In this document: piece by piece, positions 53,861-63,909 of the stretch
How the letters are laid out: each line of letters starts with the position of its first letter
Numbering within the stretch: position 1 is the first letter of the stretch
NCBI GenBank assembly: GCA_937886325.1
Contig: CALABV010000174.1
Location: forward strand, 11,162 to 75,161
Length of the DNA stretch: 64,000 bases
Reading direction: 5' to 3'
Origin: an uncultured Geobacter sp.
GTDB lineage: Bacteria; Desulfobacterota; Desulfuromonadia; Geobacterales; Geobacteraceae
Notes under the pieces: model-generated
Database searches by the model: none
Told to the model about the DNA's origin: nothing
Seen by the model: the letters and a program-made list of their open reading frames with translations, nothing else
Translations under genes and position numbers: made by a program

Positions 53861-56800
53861 ATGATTATCAGCCGTCTGGAAATACACGGTTTCAAATCGT
53901 TTGCCGACAAGGTGTCCCTGACTTTTCAAAAGGGAATTACCGGGGTCGTGGGACCGAACGGGTGCGGGAAGTCGAATATCGTCGACGCCATCCGCTGGGT
54001 CATGGGCGAGCAGTCCGCCAAGACCTTGCGGGGCAAAAGCATGGAAGACACCATCTTCGGCGGCAGCGAGACCCGCAAGCCGCTGGGAATGACCGAGGTC
54101 TCCCTTGCGTTTTCCACGGAAGACGGCAGAATCCCCGCCAAGTATCTCAATTTCAGCGAAATCCAGGTTACCCGGCGTCTTTTCCGGGACGGGGAGAGCG
54201 AATACCTGCTGAACGGCACACCCTGCCGCCTCATGGATATCGCCGAGCTTTTCATGGATACCGGCGCCGGCGCCAAGGCCTACTCGATTATCGAGCAGGG
54301 GAAGATCGGCATGATCCTCAGCTCGCGGCCGGAGGAGCGCCGCTTGATCATTGAAGAGGCGGCGGGGGTCACCAAGTTCAAGGCGCGCAAGCAGGTTGCC
54401 CTGAAAAAGATAGAGGCGACCAGGCAGAACCTTCTCCGGATCGGGGATATCATCGCGGAAATACGCAGGCAGCTGAACGCGCTCCAGCGCCAGGCAAAGA
54501 AAGCCGAGAAGTTCCGCGAATACCGTGAGGAACTGAAGGAGATAGAGCAGCTGTTCGTTGTCCGGGCATACCTTGCTTTGGACCGTGAGAGGCTGCGGAC
54601 CGAGGAAGACCTCTCCACGCTGCGGGATCGGCACGAGGATGCCGTCCGGGAGGTGGAGAGCCATGCGCTTGCCCTGGAAGAGAAGAAGACCGGCCTCCTG
54701 GAGGAAGAGAAGAGGCTGAACGGGATACAGGAGGAAAACTTCCGAATCCGGAGCGATATCTCCGCCCGCGAAAACCGCATCGGCTTCGAGAGGAAGGAGC
54801 TGGCTTCCCTTGAAGAGCGTCTCGAGCGTTTTTCCAGGGAGCTTGCCGTCGACGGGATCAGAGCGATTGAGGCCGAGGAAGAACTGCGGCGGATGGAGGA
54901 ACAGGGAGAGACGCTCCTGCGGGAGCTGGCAGTGGAGGACGAGGGGCTTGCCGGAGCCGAAGAGAGTCTGGAGAGGCTGGCTGAGGAGGAAAAAGTCCTT
55001 GCCCGGCGGCTGGAGGAGCGTCGGCGTGAGCTGTTCGGGATAGTGTCCGAGATTTCCCAGTTCTCAAACCAGTCCGCTGCCGCGGCCAAGAGGCTTGCGT
55101 CCCTCGGAGAACAGGCGGAAAGGAACCGACGCGAAGCAGTCGGTCTTCAGGAGAAGCTTCACGAGGCAACCGAAAGGGTGCGCGGCCTGGAATCGGCCTT
55201 TGACGGTCTGAGGGAAAAAAGAAATGAGACGGAACGGGACATGGCCGAACTCAGGGAACGGGATGCCGGACTTCGTGCGGCCCTTGATGCGACGGAGCGG
55301 AGTTTTCATGGGGAACGGGACAAGCTGAGCAAGGCGTCATCGCGTCTCCACTCCCTCCAGGAGCTGGAGGCCCAGTTCGAGGGGTATGGCCGGGGCGTTC
55401 GGACGCTGTTCCGTGCCGAATCTTTCAAGGGACGGCTGAAAGGTGTTGTCGCCGACATCCTTGAAGTCGGTGAGGAGTACGAAGTCGCCCTGGAAACGGC
55501 GCTTTCCGAGCGGTTACAGTATGTTATCTGCCACGGAGAGGCTGATGCGCGGGCGGCCGTATCCTATCTCCGTCAGGGTTCCGGCGGACGATGCAGCCTC
55601 ATGGCCGGGAACCTGCGTCCCTCGCCCGGTGTGCGGGAAATACCGGAAGGCGCAATCCCACTTCTTGACCGGGTAACGGTTCCGGAGGAATATCGCGGGT
55701 TAACGGAGACATTGCTGGATCGTACCTTTCTCGTTGACACCCTTGATTCCGCCTTCGACTTTGGGGCGCGTTTTCCCGATCTGACTTTTGTCACCAGGGA
55801 CGGGGATATGGTGACAACCGGAGGAATTCTCCACGGCGGTTCCATGGAGGCGGCCCAGCAGGGCCTGATCCATAAGAAGCGACGGATCAAGGAACTGTCG
55901 CTGGAAGTGACGGATTTGACGGCGCGGGTGGCGGAGACGGATACCGAAAGGGAGCGCCTGCGAACCGAAGTCCGCATTACGGAAGATTCTTTGAAGAGGT
56001 GTCGGCAGGAGCTCCACCGGTTGGAGATCCAACTGGTGAATGACGAAAAGGATCTGCAACGCGCCCGGGAAGAGTGCCAGAGGCTTGGCGAGCGGATGGC
56101 TGTCAAGGAATTGGAGGATGAGCAACTCCGCGAGGAGCGGGAATCCCTTGAGCGGGAAATGGAGACCGCTTGTCGGGAACGGAGCGCGCGTGAGGCGGGA
56201 AAAGAAAAGGCCGAAGCCGAACTGACCGACTTGCAGGCTTCCCTGGACACGGGGAAACAGAAAATCGCAGAAGCGCGGGAGAATGTTACGGTGCGCAAGG
56301 TGCGGTCCGCCTCTCTCCGTGAAAAACGGGAATCTTCTTTGATGACCGCGAAAAGGGTGGCGGAAGGGATCCGGGAACTGCGGGGAAGGCGTGCCCATCT
56401 CGAATCGGAGGTGGAGAACGGCGACCGTGAACGCGACAGGATCAGTGCCTCCATTGCGGCGGGTGAACAGGAACTGGGACGGCTTCTGGACGAGCAGCAC
56501 CGTCTGGAAGAGGGAGGCGCCGCTATCCGCTCCTGCTATGAGGCGCAAGCGGCTCTCGTGAACGATGGTGAAAATCGCCTGAAGGAGCTGCGCTCCTTTG
56601 CCGAGAATCTGTCGCGCCAGGTGGGAGAGAAAAATCTCAAGATGGCCGAAACGGTCATGAGGCTTCAGAACCTGGAAGAGACGGTTGTCGATAAGTACCG
56701 CGTCAGCATTGCCGACCTGATACCCCGCTATGCCGACCGGGATGATGACGAGGGAAAAAGCCGCGACCGTCAGGCGGAACTGGTGGGCCTCATCGAGGGT

Positions 56801-57394
56801 ATCGGAGAGGTTAACCTGACGGCAATCGAGGAATATCGAGAGCTTGAGAGTCGTTTCGAGTTTCTTTCCGGCCAGAAAACAGACCTGGAGGAGTCTCTCC
56901 ACGGCCTGCAGCAGGCTATCCAGCGAATTAACCGCACAACCCGGAAACGCTTTCTGGATACCTTTCTCCAGGTGAACGAAAAGTTCCAGGAGGTCTTTCC
57001 CCGCCTTTTCTGCGGTGGTCGGGCGGAGTTGCGGTTGACAGACGAGCAGGATCTCCTGGAGACGGGTATCGATATTGTCATTCAGCCTCCGGGAAAGAGA
57101 CTGCAGAACGTAAACCTCCTTTCCGGAGGTGAAAAGGCATTGACGGCCGTTGCTCTCATGTTTGCCATTTTCCTCATCAAGCCGGCGCCCTTCTGTCTTT
57201 TGGACGAGGTCGACGCGCCGCTGGATGAGGCCAACATCGGCAGGTTCAACGAGATGGTTCGAGAGATGAGCGCCTTCTCGCAATTCATCATTATAACGCA
57301 CAACAAGGCCACCATGACCAACACCGATGTTCTGTACGGAGTCACCATGGAAGAGCCGGGAGTGTCGAGGCTGGTATCCGTTAAATTGTCGTAA
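53861..57394 (+). CDS. smc: Chromosome segregation protein SMC
   Basis: 1177 residues from the ATG at 53861 (MIISRLEIHGFKSFADKV, the usual SMC start); an in-frame TTG at 53816 lies before the promoter. Walker A is GPNGCGKSN. Two long coiled coils (about 160-490 and 670-1010) flank the hinge (about 500-640, VVADILEVGEEYEVALETALSERLQYVI). The C-terminal head has the signature LLSGGEKALTAVAL and Walker B FCLLDEVDAPLDEANI. It is an ATP-driven condensin acting with ScpA and ScpB, which are not in the window. Followed by the roadblock gene after 9 bases. Confidence 0.96.
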   Translation: MIISRLEIHGFKSFADKVSLTFQKGITGVVGPNGCGKSNIVDAIRWVMGEQSAKTLRGKSMEDTIFGGSETRKPLGMTEVSLAFSTEDGRIPAKYLNFSEIQVTRRLFRDGESEYLLNGTPCRLMDIAELFMDTGAGAKAYSIIEQGKIGMILSSRPEERRLIIEEAAGVTKFKARKQVALKKIEATRQNLLRIGDIIAEIRRQLNALQRQAKKAEKFREYREELKEIEQLFVVRAYLALDRERLRTEEDLSTLRDRHEDAVREVESHALALEEKKTGLLEEEKRLNGIQEENFRIRSDISARENRIGFERKELASLEERLERFSRELAVDGIRAIEAEEELRRMEEQGETLLRELAVEDEGLAGAEESLERLAEEEKVLARRLEERRRELFGIVSEISQFSNQSAAAAKRLASLGEQAERNRREAVGLQEKLHEATERVRGLESAFDGLREKRNETERDMAELRERDAGLRAALDATERSFHGERDKLSKASSRLHSLQELEAQFEGYGRGVRTLFRAESFKGRLKGVVADILEVGEEYEVALETALSERLQYVICHGEADARAAVSYLRQGSGGRCSLMAGNLRPSPGVREIPEGAIPLLDRVTVPEEYRGLTETLLDRTFLVDTLDSAFDFGARFPDLTFVTRDGDMVTTGGILHGGSMEAAQQGLIHKKRRIKELSLEVTDLTARVAETDTERERLRTEVRITEDSLKRCRQELHRLEIQLVNDEKDLQRAREECQRLGERMAVKELEDEQLREERESLEREMETACRERSAREAGKEKAEAELTDLQASLDTGKQKIAEARENVTVRKVRSASLREKRESSLMTAKRVAEGIRELRGRRAHLESEVENGDRERDRISASIAAGEQELGRLLDEQHRLEEGGAAIRSCYEAQAALVNDGENRLKELRSFAENLSRQVGEKNLKMAETVMRLQNLEETVVDKYRVSIADLIPRYADRDDDEGKSRDRQAELVGLIEGIGEVNLTAIEEYRELESRFEFLSGQKTDLEESLHGLQQAIQRINRTTRKRFLDTFLQVNEKFQEVFPRLFCGGRAELRLTDEQDLLETGIDIVIQPPGKRLQNVNLLSGGEKALTAVALMFAIFLIKPAPFCLLDEVDAPLDEANIGRFNEMVREMSAFSQFIIITHNKATMTNTDVLYGVTMEEPGVSRLVSVKLS

Positions 57395-57403
57395 GGAGAG
57401 AAC

Positions 57404-57766
57404 GTGCCTTTTAAAGCAATATTGCAGGATCTGGTTTGCTCAATCGATGGAGCCGTCGGGGCGATTCTTACCGATTGGGAAGGTGAGGCGGTCGAACAGT
57501 ATTCCCTGACAGGTGATGAATATGATCTGAAGATTCTTGGAGCTCACCAGAACATCATCTTGAGCCGGATACGGGATATACGGCATAAAATGCCTTCACA
57601 GTCCGTTCGGGACGCGATTATTACCACGGATCGGCAGCATCTCTTCTTGGGAGCGGTCGGTGACGAGTATGCGCTGGTGCTCCTGCTTGAGAGGAGCGCA
57701 CTTGTCGGGAGGGCCCGAGTGCAGGCATTGGGCTCAGTCAGGCTTCTGGAAAAGGAGATTTACTAG
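57404..57766 (+). CDS. Roadblock/LC7 domain protein (MglB-like)
   Basis: 120 residues from GTG 57404, preceded by AAGGAG. The whole protein fits a single roadblock/LC7 domain: ILQDLVCSIDGAVGAILTDWEGEAVEQYS, a central helix, and the beta-strand block AIITTDRQHLFLGAVGDEYALVLLLER. Such proteins often regulate small Ras-like GTPases (MglA). No MglA-like gene is in the window; the next gene is the GTPase FtsY, only one base downstream. Partner unknown. Confidence 0.82.
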   Translation: MPFKAILQDLVCSIDGAVGAILTDWEGEAVEQYSLTGDEYDLKILGAHQNIILSRIRDIRHKMPSQSVRDAIITTDRQHLFLGAVGDEYALVLLLERSALVGRARVQALGSVRLLEKEIY

Positions 57767-58786
57767 ATGTCGGAGGAAAAGAAAGGTTTTTTCAGGAGTT
57801 TGGTGGGTAAGCTGACCGGAAGCGACTCCGCTTCAACCGGCGATGTCGCGACCGATGCCGGGGAAAAGGATGCCGGCCCCGGTTTTTTCGAAAGGCTCAA
57901 AAATGGTCTGCGCAAGACCCACGAAGGTCTGGTCGGGCGCATTGATACGTTGCTGCTCGGTAAGAAGAAGATAGACGCCGACACCCTCGATGAGCTGGAG
58001 GAGATTCTGGTAACGGCGGATATCGGAATGGCAACCACCCAGGAGCTTATCCGCTCGTTGGAGCAGCGGTTGAAGAGGAATGAGTTGCAGGATGGAGATG
58101 CCCTGAAGAAAGCCCTGAGGGAAGAGCTGCTCGTCCGACTCGAGCAGAACTTTGCCGTTCTGGATATGGGGTCTTCCGCCCCATTTGTTATCATGGTGAT
58201 AGGTGTGAACGGCGTGGGGAAAACAACAACCATCGGCAAGCTGGCGTGCAAGTTCAGTATGGAAGGGAAGAAGGTCCTGCTGGCGGCCGGCGATACGTTC
58301 CGGGCGGCCGCTGTAGAGCAGTTGGAGATATGGGGACAGCGGGTCGGCGTCGAGGTGATTCGCCACAAGCATGGAGCGGATCCGGCTGCCGTGGTGTTTG
58401 ACGGCTGCCGTGCCGCTGTTGCCCGCGGGGTGGATGTTCTTATTGTTGATACGGCCGGCCGGCTCCATACCAAGGTAAACCTGATGGAAGAGTTGAAAAA
58501 GATGCGCAGGATCATGGGGCGCGAGATACCCGGCGCCCCCCATGAAACCCTTCTCGTCCTGGACGCCGCCACCGGACAGAATGCCGTCTCTCAGGCGAAA
58601 CTCTTTAAAGAGGCGGTGGACGTCACCGGAATTGCCCTCACCAAGCTCGATGGGACGGCGAAAGGCGGCATTGTGGCGGCAGTCAGCAGCGAGTTCAAAA
58701 TACCGGTGCGGTATATCGGTGTCGGAGAAGGCGTGGAAGACCTGCGGGAGTTTGATCCGCAGCAGTTTGTCCAAGCACTTTTCTAA
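57767..58786 (+). CDS. ftsY: Signal recognition particle receptor FtsY
   Basis: 339 residues: a short acidic/charged A region, the N domain (about 45-130) and the NG GTPase domain with P-loop GVNGVGKTTTIGKLA, DTFRAAAVEQLE, VDTAGRLHTK, TKLDGTAKGG and GVGEGVEDL. It binds Ffh-signal peptide-ribosome complexes at the membrane. It begins one base after the roadblock gene stop, so the two are translationally linked. Confidence 0.97.
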   Translation: MSEEKKGFFRSLVGKLTGSDSASTGDVATDAGEKDAGPGFFERLKNGLRKTHEGLVGRIDTLLLGKKKIDADTLDELEEILVTADIGMATTQELIRSLEQRLKRNELQDGDALKKALREELLVRLEQNFAVLDMGSSAPFVIMVIGVNGVGKTTTIGKLACKFSMEGKKVLLAAGDTFRAAAVEQLEIWGQRVGVEVIRHKHGADPAAVVFDGCRAAVARGVDVLIVDTAGRLHTKVNLMEELKKMRRIMGREIPGAPHETLLVLDAATGQNAVSQAKLFKEAVDVTGIALTKLDGTAKGGIVAAVSSEFKIPVRYIGVGEGVEDLREFDPQQFVQALF

Positions 58787-58794
58787 TAATTACC

Positions 58795-58823
58795 TTGACT
58801 TTTGTCGGGCGATACACTACCAT
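58795..58823 (+). promoter_or_regulatory. Promoter of the zapB-like/zapA pair
   Basis: TTGACT at 58795-58800, a 17-base spacer and TACCAT at 58818-58823, 24 bases before the small gene at 58847. Confidence 0.65.
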
Positions 58824-58846
58824 TTTTGCCACATTAAGGACGCTTT

Positions 58847-59023
58847 ATGGATACGGAACTTTTTGACATACTGGAAAACAAAGTCGAAGGCCTCTTGCGG
58901 GACGTAACTGCCCTGAAGCAGGAAAACGCACAACTCAGGGAGGAGAATCAGGGGCTGATTCGGGAGCGGGAAGTTTTCAAATCCCGTATTGACTCCATTC
59001 TGAAAAAACTGGAAGGGATCTGA
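58847..59023 (+). CDS. Small coiled-coil protein, ZapB-like
   Basis: 58 residues, starting MDTELFDILENKVEGLL and continuing as a single Leu/Gln/Glu-rich coiled coil (LKQENAQLREENQGLIRER). TTAAGGA lies 6 bases before the ATG. Size, composition and position five bases before zapA match the ZapB-like/coiled-coil division proteins often paired with zapA. Sequence identity to a named protein cannot be claimed from this alone. Confidence 0.75.
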   Translation: MDTELFDILENKVEGLLRDVTALKQENAQLREENQGLIREREVFKSRIDSILKKLEGI

Positions 59024-59028
59024 AACCT

Positions 59029-59316
59029 GTGAATTCTTCGCACCGTGTCAAGGTGTTGGGAAGGGAAGTTCAGGTCAGAAGTACGGCGTCACCCGAGCAG
59101 GTTCGTGAAGTTGAGACATTTGTAAACGACACGATAGTCGAGTTGCAGGAATCGATGAAAACCGCGGATCCTCAACTCATCGCTATACTGGCTCTCCTGA
59201 ATCTGGGGGAATCTTTTCTTCTTCAGTCTCGGGAGAGTTCCCGAATGGAACGGTTGATTCATGAGAGGGTTTCCCGCCTGATCAGCCTCATAGATGAAAC
59301 AGTGAAGCACACATAG
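59029..59316 (+). CDS. zapA: Cell division protein ZapA
   Basis: 95 residues from GTG 59029. The N-terminal strand region HRVKVLGREVQVRS and the following SPEQVREVETFVNDTIVELQES, LIAILALLNLGESFLLQ are typical of ZapA, and the C-terminus is a coiled coil. It binds FtsZ and cross-links protofilaments. The succession zapA, 6S RNA, 5-formyl-THF cyclo-ligase is a widely conserved arrangement. Confidence 0.9.
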   Translation: MNSSHRVKVLGREVQVRSTASPEQVREVETFVNDTIVELQESMKTADPQLIAILALLNLGESFLLQSRESSRMERLIHERVSRLISLIDETVKHT

Positions 59317-59344
59317 CAGGACACGGTCTCTTCAGGGAGACTTT

Positions 59345-59373
59345 TTGATATAGTTTTTCTTGTTTGAGTATTT
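59345..59373 (+). promoter_or_regulatory. Candidate promoter of 6S RNA
   Basis: TTGATA at 59345-59350, a 17-base spacer and GTATTT at 59368-59373, placing the transcription start close to the first paired base of the predicted RNA. Confidence 0.45.
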
Positions 59374-59375
59374 CC

Positions 59376-59522
59376 GGATTCGGGTTGGAAGATAGTCCCC
59401 CACAGCGGAACAGGGCGTAGTGACGAGCAACGCCCGCACCGCTTTGCTGATACGTTACCCTCTCATCATGTTCTGTTGAAAGGTATAGATTCGCACTAAT
59501 CCACTATTCCATTTGAGAATCT
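59376..59522 (+). ncRNA. ssrS: Candidate 6S RNA
   Basis: The space between zapA and the cyclo-ligase gene is the classical ssrS position. A long rod can be drawn. GATTC (59377-59381) pairs with GAATC (59517-59521). TGGAA and TAGT on the left then pair with ACTA and TTCCA on the right. A terminal hairpin is AGCGG-GGGCGT / ACGCCC-CCGCT, with an open region between as in 6S RNA, which mimics an open promoter and binds sigma-70 RNA polymerase. Sequence identity to known 6S RNAs was not tested. Confidence 0.6.
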
Positions 59523-59662
59523 GTCGGCCACCAGGCTGTAACTGCATCAGCAACCCACGCTTCATCCACCCCTTTCTTCTCTCTTCCTGAGAACCTTTTG
59601 TGTCCTTCTATTCCTTTGGTATGGTCAAGTACGCTATCCTTTTTCGCCGGAGAGTGCAGTAG

Positions 59663-60229
59663 ATGCCGAAAAGCAGCATCAGACGGACAATCCTTGCCCA
59701 CCGCAGGTCCCTTTCCGAGGAGGAGTTCCGATCCGCGAGCTTTGTAATCCAGCGCTCATTTCTTGAAACGGAAGAGTTTCGACGGGCGCGCGGAGTCGTT
59801 GTTTATGCATCGATTCATAAAGAAGTCGACACCGAAGAAATAGTACGTGTATCGTTGGAATCCGGAAAAAAAGTCGCATTTCCGGCGGTTGTTCACCATG
59901 GGCTGGTTTTTCGAGAAGTTTCCGAACTCTCATCCTTGAAGAGAGGGACGTTCGGCATCATGGAGCCTTGTTCGACCCACAGGCACTTTGAACTGGAGGA
60001 CGCCGACATTTTTGTCGTGCCCGGGATTGCTTTTGATCTCCAGGGTCACCGCATCGGATATGGAAAAGGATATTACGATAAGGCACTTCACCGGCTGGAA
60101 GGTCAGGGAAAACTTGTCGGCCTCTGTTATGATTTCCAACTTGTGGACAGGATTGCCGGTGAGCCCCATGATGTGAAAATGGATCTGATCCTATCGGAAA
60201 AAAGGGTTGTGCGGCCCGAGAAGCGCTAA
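59663..60229 (+). CDS. 5-formyltetrahydrofolate cyclo-ligase
   Basis: 188 residues. N-terminal SIRRTILAHRRSLSEEE with basic residues for ATP, VVVYASIHKEVDTEEIV, then the substrate/ATP loop PGIAFDLQGHRIGYGKGYYDKAL, which is the family signature. It converts 5-formyl-THF to 5,10-methenyl-THF with ATP, returning the storage folate to one-carbon metabolism. It follows the 6S RNA candidate. ATG 59663 is taken; the ribosome site is weak. Confidence 0.94.
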   Translation: MPKSSIRRTILAHRRSLSEEEFRSASFVIQRSFLETEEFRRARGVVVYASIHKEVDTEEIVRVSLESGKKVAFPAVVHHGLVFREVSELSSLKRGTFGIMEPCSTHRHFELEDADIFVVPGIAFDLQGHRIGYGKGYYDKALHRLEGQGKLVGLCYDFQLVDRIAGEPHDVKMDLILSEKRVVRPEKR

Positions 60230-60328
60230 ACTCATACCCGACTCACAGAGAAAGGCGTCTGCTGTGTATGCCTCATATCGTTTGAGTATCGGGGTGAGAT
60301 TGTTCATAGAAAAGGAGGTAACACCAAC

Positions 60329-61891
60329 GTGAGACTTGAATATGTCATACTCTTATTGCTCGCCGCCTCGGGCGTCGGCTTTTTCATCGGAAATATCCTG
60401 AGGAAAAAGCTCTCGGAATCAATGGTATCGAAGGCTGAAGACGCAGCGGCGCGGATTCTTGAGGATGCGAAACGTCAGGCTGATACCTTGCAGAAAGAGG
60501 CTTCGCTGCAGGCCAAGGATGCCGTATATCAGGCGAAAGCGGAGTTCGAGCGGGAATCGAAGGAGAGACGCCGTGATTTGCAGGCGCTCGAAAAAAGAAT
60601 TCAGCAGAAAGAAGAGAACCTCGACAAGAAAGTTCTTATTTTTGACCAGCGTGACGCGGAACTGTTCAAAAAGGAGCAAAGCCTGACTTCCAAGGAACAG
60701 TCCCTCAGCCAGAAGGACGAAAAGCTGAATCAATTGATAGAGGAAGAGAGGAGAAACCTCGAAAGAATATCCGGTTTGACATCGGAGGAGGCAAAAAGGG
60801 TTCTGATGGAAACCCTGGAGAACGAGGCGAAGCTCGATGCCGCCAAGAGAATCAAGGCTATCGAAGAGGAAGCGAGGGAGACTGCCGACAAAAAATCCAA
60901 AGAAATACTCTCCTTGGCCATTCAGCGGTATGCGGGTGAATATGTCGCGGAAAAGACGGTTTCGGTGGTGGCCCTTCCGTCCGACGAGATGAAGGGGCGC
61001 ATCATAGGCCGTGAAGGTCGCAACATCCGGGCACTTGAAGCAGCTACCGGTATCGATCTGATAATCGACGATACCCCCGAGGCGGTCATTCTGTCCGGTT
61101 TCAACCCCATCCGTCGCGAGATCGCAAAATTATCCCTTGAGAAGCTTATCGTCGACGGTCGCATCCACCCCGGCAGGATCGAGGAAGTGGTTGCCAAATC
61201 CACGGAAGAAGTGGAGCAGGCTATCAAGGAGGCAGGGGAGCAGGCCGCGTTCGACCTAGGTGTCTACGGTATTCATCCGGAAATATTGAAACTCCTTGGA
61301 AGACTCCGCTACCGGACATCCTACAGCCAGAATGTCTACCAGCACTCCCTTGAGGTGGCCTTTCTCTGCGGGATCATGGCCGAGGAGTTGGGCGTCAACG
61401 TGAAACAGGCAAAACGCGCAGGTCTCCTTCATGACCTTGGAAAAGCCGTCGATCATGAGGTTGAAGGTTCCCATGCCGTTATTGGAGCGGATTTGGCCCG
61501 GAAGTACGGTGAGTCTCCCAAGATCGTGCACTCCATTATGGCGCACCATGAGGATGAAAAACCTGCCACGGTCCTTGCGGTATTGGTGCAGGCAGCGGAC
61601 GCCTTGTCGGGCGCTCGCCCCGGCGCCCGCCGCGAGATGATGGAAACATACGTGAAGCGTCTTGAAGACCTGGAGAAAATTGCCACATCATTCCGGGGAG
61701 TAACGAATTCTTTCGCGATCCAGGCCGGAAGGGAGATCAGGGTTATGGTGGCAAGCGAAGAGGTCAACGACGAGAGGGCGGTGGTTCTTGCAAAGGATAT
61801 CGCCAAGAAGATTGAGGCGGAAATGACCTACCCGGGGCAGATTAAGGTACATGTCATCAGGGAAACCAGAGCCGTAGAATATGCCCGTTAG
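60329..61891 (+). CDS. rny: Ribonuclease Y
   Basis: 520 residues from GTG 60329, preceded by AAAGGAGGT. One N-terminal membrane helix ([20 protein letters not shown]), a long coiled coil (about 30-200), a KH domain ([27 protein letters not shown]) and an HD domain ([43 protein letters not shown]). It is a membrane-bound endoribonuclease starting mRNA decay. The stop overlaps the ymdB-like gene by 11 bases, as in many genomes. Confidence 0.96.
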   Translation: MRLEYVILLLLAASGVGFFIGNILRKKLSESMVSKAEDAAARILEDAKRQADTLQKEASLQAKDAVYQAKAEFERESKERRRDLQALEKRIQQKEENLDKKVLIFDQRDAELFKKEQSLTSKEQSLSQKDEKLNQLIEEERRNLERISGLTSEEAKRVLMETLENEAKLDAAKRIKAIEEEARETADKKSKEILSLAIQRYAGEYVAEKTVSVVALPSDEMKGRIIGREGRNIRALEAATGIDLIIDDTPEAVILSGFNPIRREIAKLSLEKLIVDGRIHPGRIEEVVAKSTEEVEQAIKEAGEQAAFDLGVYGIHPEILKLLGRLRYRTSYSQNVYQHSLEVAFLCGIMAEELGVNVKQAKRAGLLHDLGKAVDHEVEGSHAVIGADLARKYGESPKIVHSIMAHHEDEKPATVLAVLVQAADALSGARPGARREMMETYVKRLEDLEKIATSFRGVTNSFAIQAGREIRVMVASEEVNDERAVVLAKDIAKKIEAEMTYPGQIKVHVIRETRAVEYAR

Positions 61892-62669
61892 AATCCTGTT
61901 CATTGCTGATGTTGTCGGGAAGGCTGGAAGGCAGGCCCTTTCGCAGGAGCTGCACCGACTGGTCGACCGCTATGCAATCGATAGTGTCATTGCCAACGGT
62001 GAAAATGCCGCTGGTGGGTTCGGTATTACGGAGGAAACAGCCAGAGAGCTCTTTGGCCTTGGAGTTCATCTCCTGACAAGCGGAAATCATGTCTGGGATA
62101 AAAAGGAAGCCGTTGATTTCATCCGACGGGAGGAAAAGCTGATTCGGCCGGCCAATTATCCCGAAGGCGCCGCAGGGCGAGGAAGCGCGGTCATTCAGAC
62201 TGCGTCCGGAATCCGTATCGCAGTCCTCAATCTGGAAGGGCGAGTGTTCATGAGCCCGCTTGAGTGCCCGTTTAGAACCGCGGATCGCGAGATTGCACGG
62301 CTGAAAGAGTTTACGCCTGTCGTGGTTGTTGACTTCCATGCGGAGGCCACTTCGGAAAAGCTTGCGTTGGGGTGGTATCTTGACGGAAAGGCGAGCGCCG
62401 TACTCGGTACCCATACGCATGTCCAAACAGCCGACGAAAGGGTGTTGCCCGGAGGTACGGCTTTCATTACAGATGTCGGTATGACGGGAAGCTTTGATTC
62501 CGTCATTGGGGTCAGGAAAGAACTTGCCATTGAGAAGTTCCTTACACAACTTCCGGTCAGATTTGATGTCGCAAAAAAGGATGTCCGATTGAATTGTGTT
62601 GTTCTGGAGATAGACGAAATTAGCGGAAAGGCCCTGAGCATCGAGCGGCTGTCAATTGCGTGCCGCTGA
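61881..62669 (+). CDS. YmdB-family metallophosphoesterase (TIGR00282)
   Basis: 262 residues: [87 protein letters not shown], which are the metal ligands of this family (2',3'-cyclic-nucleotide phosphodiesterase). Conserved linkage to rny supports a role in RNA or cyclic-nucleotide turnover. It starts at ATG 61881 inside the end of rny. Confidence 0.93.
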   Translation: MPVRILFIADVVGKAGRQALSQELHRLVDRYAIDSVIANGENAAGGFGITEETARELFGLGVHLLTSGNHVWDKKEAVDFIRREEKLIRPANYPEGAAGRGSAVIQTASGIRIAVLNLEGRVFMSPLECPFRTADREIARLKEFTPVVVVDFHAEATSEKLALGWYLDGKASAVLGTHTHVQTADERVLPGGTAFITDVGMTGSFDSVIGVRKELAIEKFLTQLPVRFDVAKKDVRLNCVVLEIDEISGKALSIERLSIACR

Positions 62670-62685
62670 GGGAGCGTATTGGGAA

Positions 62686-63909
62686 ATGTCGGTAACCGAA
62701 CAATTGGAAATACTTCGGCGGGGAGTGGTTGAAATCCTCTTGGAAAAAGATTTGCTCGAGAAGCTTGAGAAATCGGTGAAGAACGGTGTCCCATTACGGG
62801 TAAAAGCCGGTTTTGATCCGACGGCGCCCGATCTTCACCTGGGTCATACGGTTCTCCTGCAAAAGCTTCGACAGTTCCAGCAATTGGGGCACGAGGTGTT
62901 CTTTCTCATCGGCGACTTTACCGGCATGATCGGTGACCCGACCGGCAAGAGCGAGACGAGGAAGGCTCTTACCCGTGAGGATGTACTGAGGAATGCCGAA
63001 ACGTATAAGGAGCAGGTCTTCAAGGTCCTGGATCCGGAAAAGACCCGCGTGGTCTTCAATTCGGAATGGCTCTCCCTTCTGAAGGCCACGGACCTGATCT
63101 CTCTGGCAGCCAAATATACGGTTGCCCGCATGCTGGAGCGGGAAGATTTCAACAAGCGCTACGCGAACCAACTCCCCATCAGTATACACGAGTTCCTGTA
63201 CCCGCTTATCCAGGGCTACGATTCGGTCGCCCTCAAGGCGGATGTGGAACTGGGCGGGACAGACCAGAAGTTCAATCTGCTGGTTGGGCGTGAGCTGCAG
63301 CGGGAATGGGGGCAGAACCCCCAGACCGTCATTACCATGCCTTTGCTTGAAGGGCTCGACGGCGTCAACAAGATGTCCAAGTCCCTCGGCAACTACATCG
63401 GCATCAATGAGCCTGCAGACGATATTTTCGGCAAGATCATGTCCATATCCGATCCCCTTATGATCCGATATTACGAGCTCCTGAGCGACATGCCTCTTTC
63501 CGAATTGAACAGGCTGAAGCAGGGCCTGGATGACGGCTCCGTCCATCCCATGGAGGCCAAAAAGGCCTTGGGCCGCGAATTGGTGACCAGGTACCACAGT
63601 GCTACCGACGCCGCGCGCGCCGAGGAGAATTTCGTCTGCAGGTTCCGGGATAACCAGATTCCCGACGATATGCCGGAGGTCAGAATACATGCAGCAAACG
63701 AAGTTGGGGCGGACACAATCCTCCTCTTCAAGGTTCTTGCAACGGCATCCTTGGTCAAGTCCAACGGCGAAGGCCGCAGGGCCATCCAGCAGGGTGGAGT
63801 CAAGGTCAATGGTGAGCGTGTATCGGACGAAGGTCAGGAAATAGCCTGTAAAGGTGAATACGTTCTGCAGGTCGGAAAGCGCCGTTTCGCCAAAGTCGTG
63901 TTTGAGTGA
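62686..63909 (+). CDS. tyrS: Tyrosyl-tRNA synthetase
   Basis: 407 residues from the ATG at 62686; the in-frame ATG-less start at 62656 overlaps the previous gene. Class I motifs are HLGH in [15 protein letters not shown] and KMSKS in [11 protein letters not shown]. Other landmarks are [23 protein letters not shown] and [21 protein letters not shown]. The C-terminal S4 RNA-binding domain ([21 protein letters not shown]) closes the protein. It is the TyrRS form seen in many proteobacteria (TyrZ-like). It charges tRNA-Tyr. Confidence 0.95.
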   Translation: MSVTEQLEILRRGVVEILLEKDLLEKLEKSVKNGVPLRVKAGFDPTAPDLHLGHTVLLQKLRQFQQLGHEVFFLIGDFTGMIGDPTGKSETRKALTREDVLRNAETYKEQVFKVLDPEKTRVVFNSEWLSLLKATDLISLAAKYTVARMLEREDFNKRYANQLPISIHEFLYPLIQGYDSVALKADVELGGTDQKFNLLVGRELQREWGQNPQTVITMPLLEGLDGVNKMSKSLGNYIGINEPADDIFGKIMSISDPLMIRYYELLSDMPLSELNRLKQGLDDGSVHPMEAKKALGRELVTRYHSATDAARAEENFVCRFRDNQIPDDMPEVRIHAANEVGADTILLFKVLATASLVKSNGEGRRAIQQGGVKVNGERVSDEGQEIACKGEYVLQVGKRRFAKVVFE

